From positions 682,001 through 746,000 of the forward strand of contig AP017895.1 in the NCBI GenBank assembly GCA_002355935.1: 64,000 nt of DNA, written 5' to 3'. The stretch comes from Rothia aeria. GTDB lineage: Bacteria > Actinomycetota > Actinomycetes > Actinomycetales > Micrococcaceae. Below are positions 63,544-64,000 of the stretch, in pieces (the stretch's first letter is position 1; each line of letters begins with the position of its first letter). The notes under the pieces were generated by a model, which saw only the letters and a list, made by a program, of their open reading frames with translations, made no database searches and was not told the DNA's origin. The position numbers and the translations under genes were made by a program.

Positions 63544-64000
63544 GCCAGGTAACTGAAACTCACGCCATTCCGGTGGTGAAAGGCGATGACTTTAAAGTCA
63601 TCAATAAGAAGGTCATTATTCTGCGCCGTTTTATGCGGAACAAGCTGGCGGTGTTTGGCCTGGGGCTTTTCGTGTTGATGTTCCTGTTCGGAATGTTCGG
63701 TCAGTACTTCACCTCGTACACTCCCACCCAGATTGACTATCTGGCTTTGGGGGAGGAGCCCAGTACTACCCATTTCTTTGGCACCAACGCAGCTGGCAAC
63801 GACCTCTACGCCCAAATGGTTGAGGGTGTTCGTGTTTCGCTCTTAATTGGTGTGGTTGTGGGCACTACCTCTATCGCTATTTCTGCAGTGTACGGCTGTA
63901 TTATGGCGTACTTTGGCGGTTGGATTGATAAAGTCATGCTTTTCATTCTGGAAGTCATGATTATGGTTCCTTCGCTGCTGATTCTGGCAATTGCGATGAA
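63540..64000 (+). CDS. Dipeptide/oligopeptide ABC transporter permease, DppC-like (partial)
   Basis: The N-terminal 150 residues of a DppC-type permease, running off the right edge. A cytoplasmic start (MSQVTETHAIPVVKGDDFKV) is followed by FMRNKLAVFGLGLFVLMFLF, then THFFGTNAAGNDLYAQMVEG (DppC family motif, FGTD-like) and GVRVSLLIGVVVGTTSIAIS. The ATG overlaps the stop of the upstream permease (ATGA). The ATPases and binding protein presumably follow outside the window. Confidence 0.9.
   Translation, partial: MSQVTETHAIPVVKGDDFKVINKKVIILRRFMRNKLAVFGLGLFVLMFLFGMFGQYFTSYTPTQIDYLALGEEPSTTHFFGTNAAGNDLYAQMVEGVRVSLLIGVVVGTTSIAISAVYGCIMAYFGGWIDKVMLFILEVMIMVPSLLILAIAM

Noticed and set aside
1..64000. 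CRISPR arrays
   Set aside because: No regularly spaced short direct repeats were seen; the only repeats are the ilvD duplication, the dispersed hairpins and the twin lanthipeptide units.

Overview
This 64 kb window looks like a chromosome segment of a high-GC Gram-positive actinobacterium of the Micrococcaceae, most likely Rothia. The grounds are the codon use, Tat-type signal peptides, an FprA-type ferredoxin reductase, LppP/LprE-type lipoproteins, actinobacterial SAM-I and SAM-IV type riboswitches and the general gene content. The genus is inferred from these features and the species is not fixed.

Layout. 0-9.5 kb: ahpC/ahpD, an acetyltransferase, a GT87-type glycosyltransferase, acylphosphatase, an NAD(P)-binding protein, a DHA2 efflux pump, acetyl-CoA synthetase behind a SAM-I riboswitch, and a VOC protein. 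9.7-15.1 kb: a lasso-peptide cluster with four tandem precursors, then C (cyclase), B1 (RRE), B2 (protease) and D (ABC exporter). 15.1-17.3 kb: a Tat-exported protein and a secreted metzincin. 17.4-22.3 kb: a sulfonate uptake operon (SAM-I riboswitch) divergent from an FMN monooxygenase (SAM-IV-type riboswitch). 22.4-24.8 kb: YchJ-like protein, an AT-rich orphan and a divergent pair of paralogues, one with an HTH. 24.9-37.2 kb: a class II lanthipeptide locus. It has two tandem units (promoter, about 600-nt structured leader, Gly/Tyr-rich precursor, LanM), then a C39-peptidase exporter, a LytTR regulator, a DUF3021-like protein and a CPBP protease. 37.3-43.1 kb: two NCS2 purine permeases, DUF2218, a YagU remnant and fprA. 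44.3-44.6 kb: tRNA-Glu, tRNA-Asp, tRNA-Phe. 44.9-48.3 kb: osmoprotectant ABC operon. 49-53 kb: treC-like GH13 and ilvD. 53.1-55.0 kb: a small AT-rich cargo (lipoprotein and membrane protein) bounded by a 141-bp perfect repeat of the ilvD 3' end. 55.1-64 kb: quinol-monooxygenase-like protein, an RNase-H-like protein, cardiolipin synthase, TetR with a DHA2 pump, a D-2-hydroxyacid dehydrogenase and the start of a Dpp-type peptide ABC operon.

The most interesting content is the pair of RiPP systems. The four lasso precursors share an 18-residue leader and a G1...D9 ring motif. The lanthipeptide units encode very unusual Gly/Tyr/Ser cores and are preceded by duplicated leaders whose stems show compensatory changes, so a structured leader RNA is likely.

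Caveat on quality. Fifteen genes carry 17 single-base frameshifts, and each is explained by one missing base, usually in a short homopolymer. The tRNA-Glu acceptor stem also lacks one base in both its C run and its G run. The pattern suggests consensus errors rather than mass gene decay. I therefore list these genes as CDS spanning the whole locus and state where the frame breaks.
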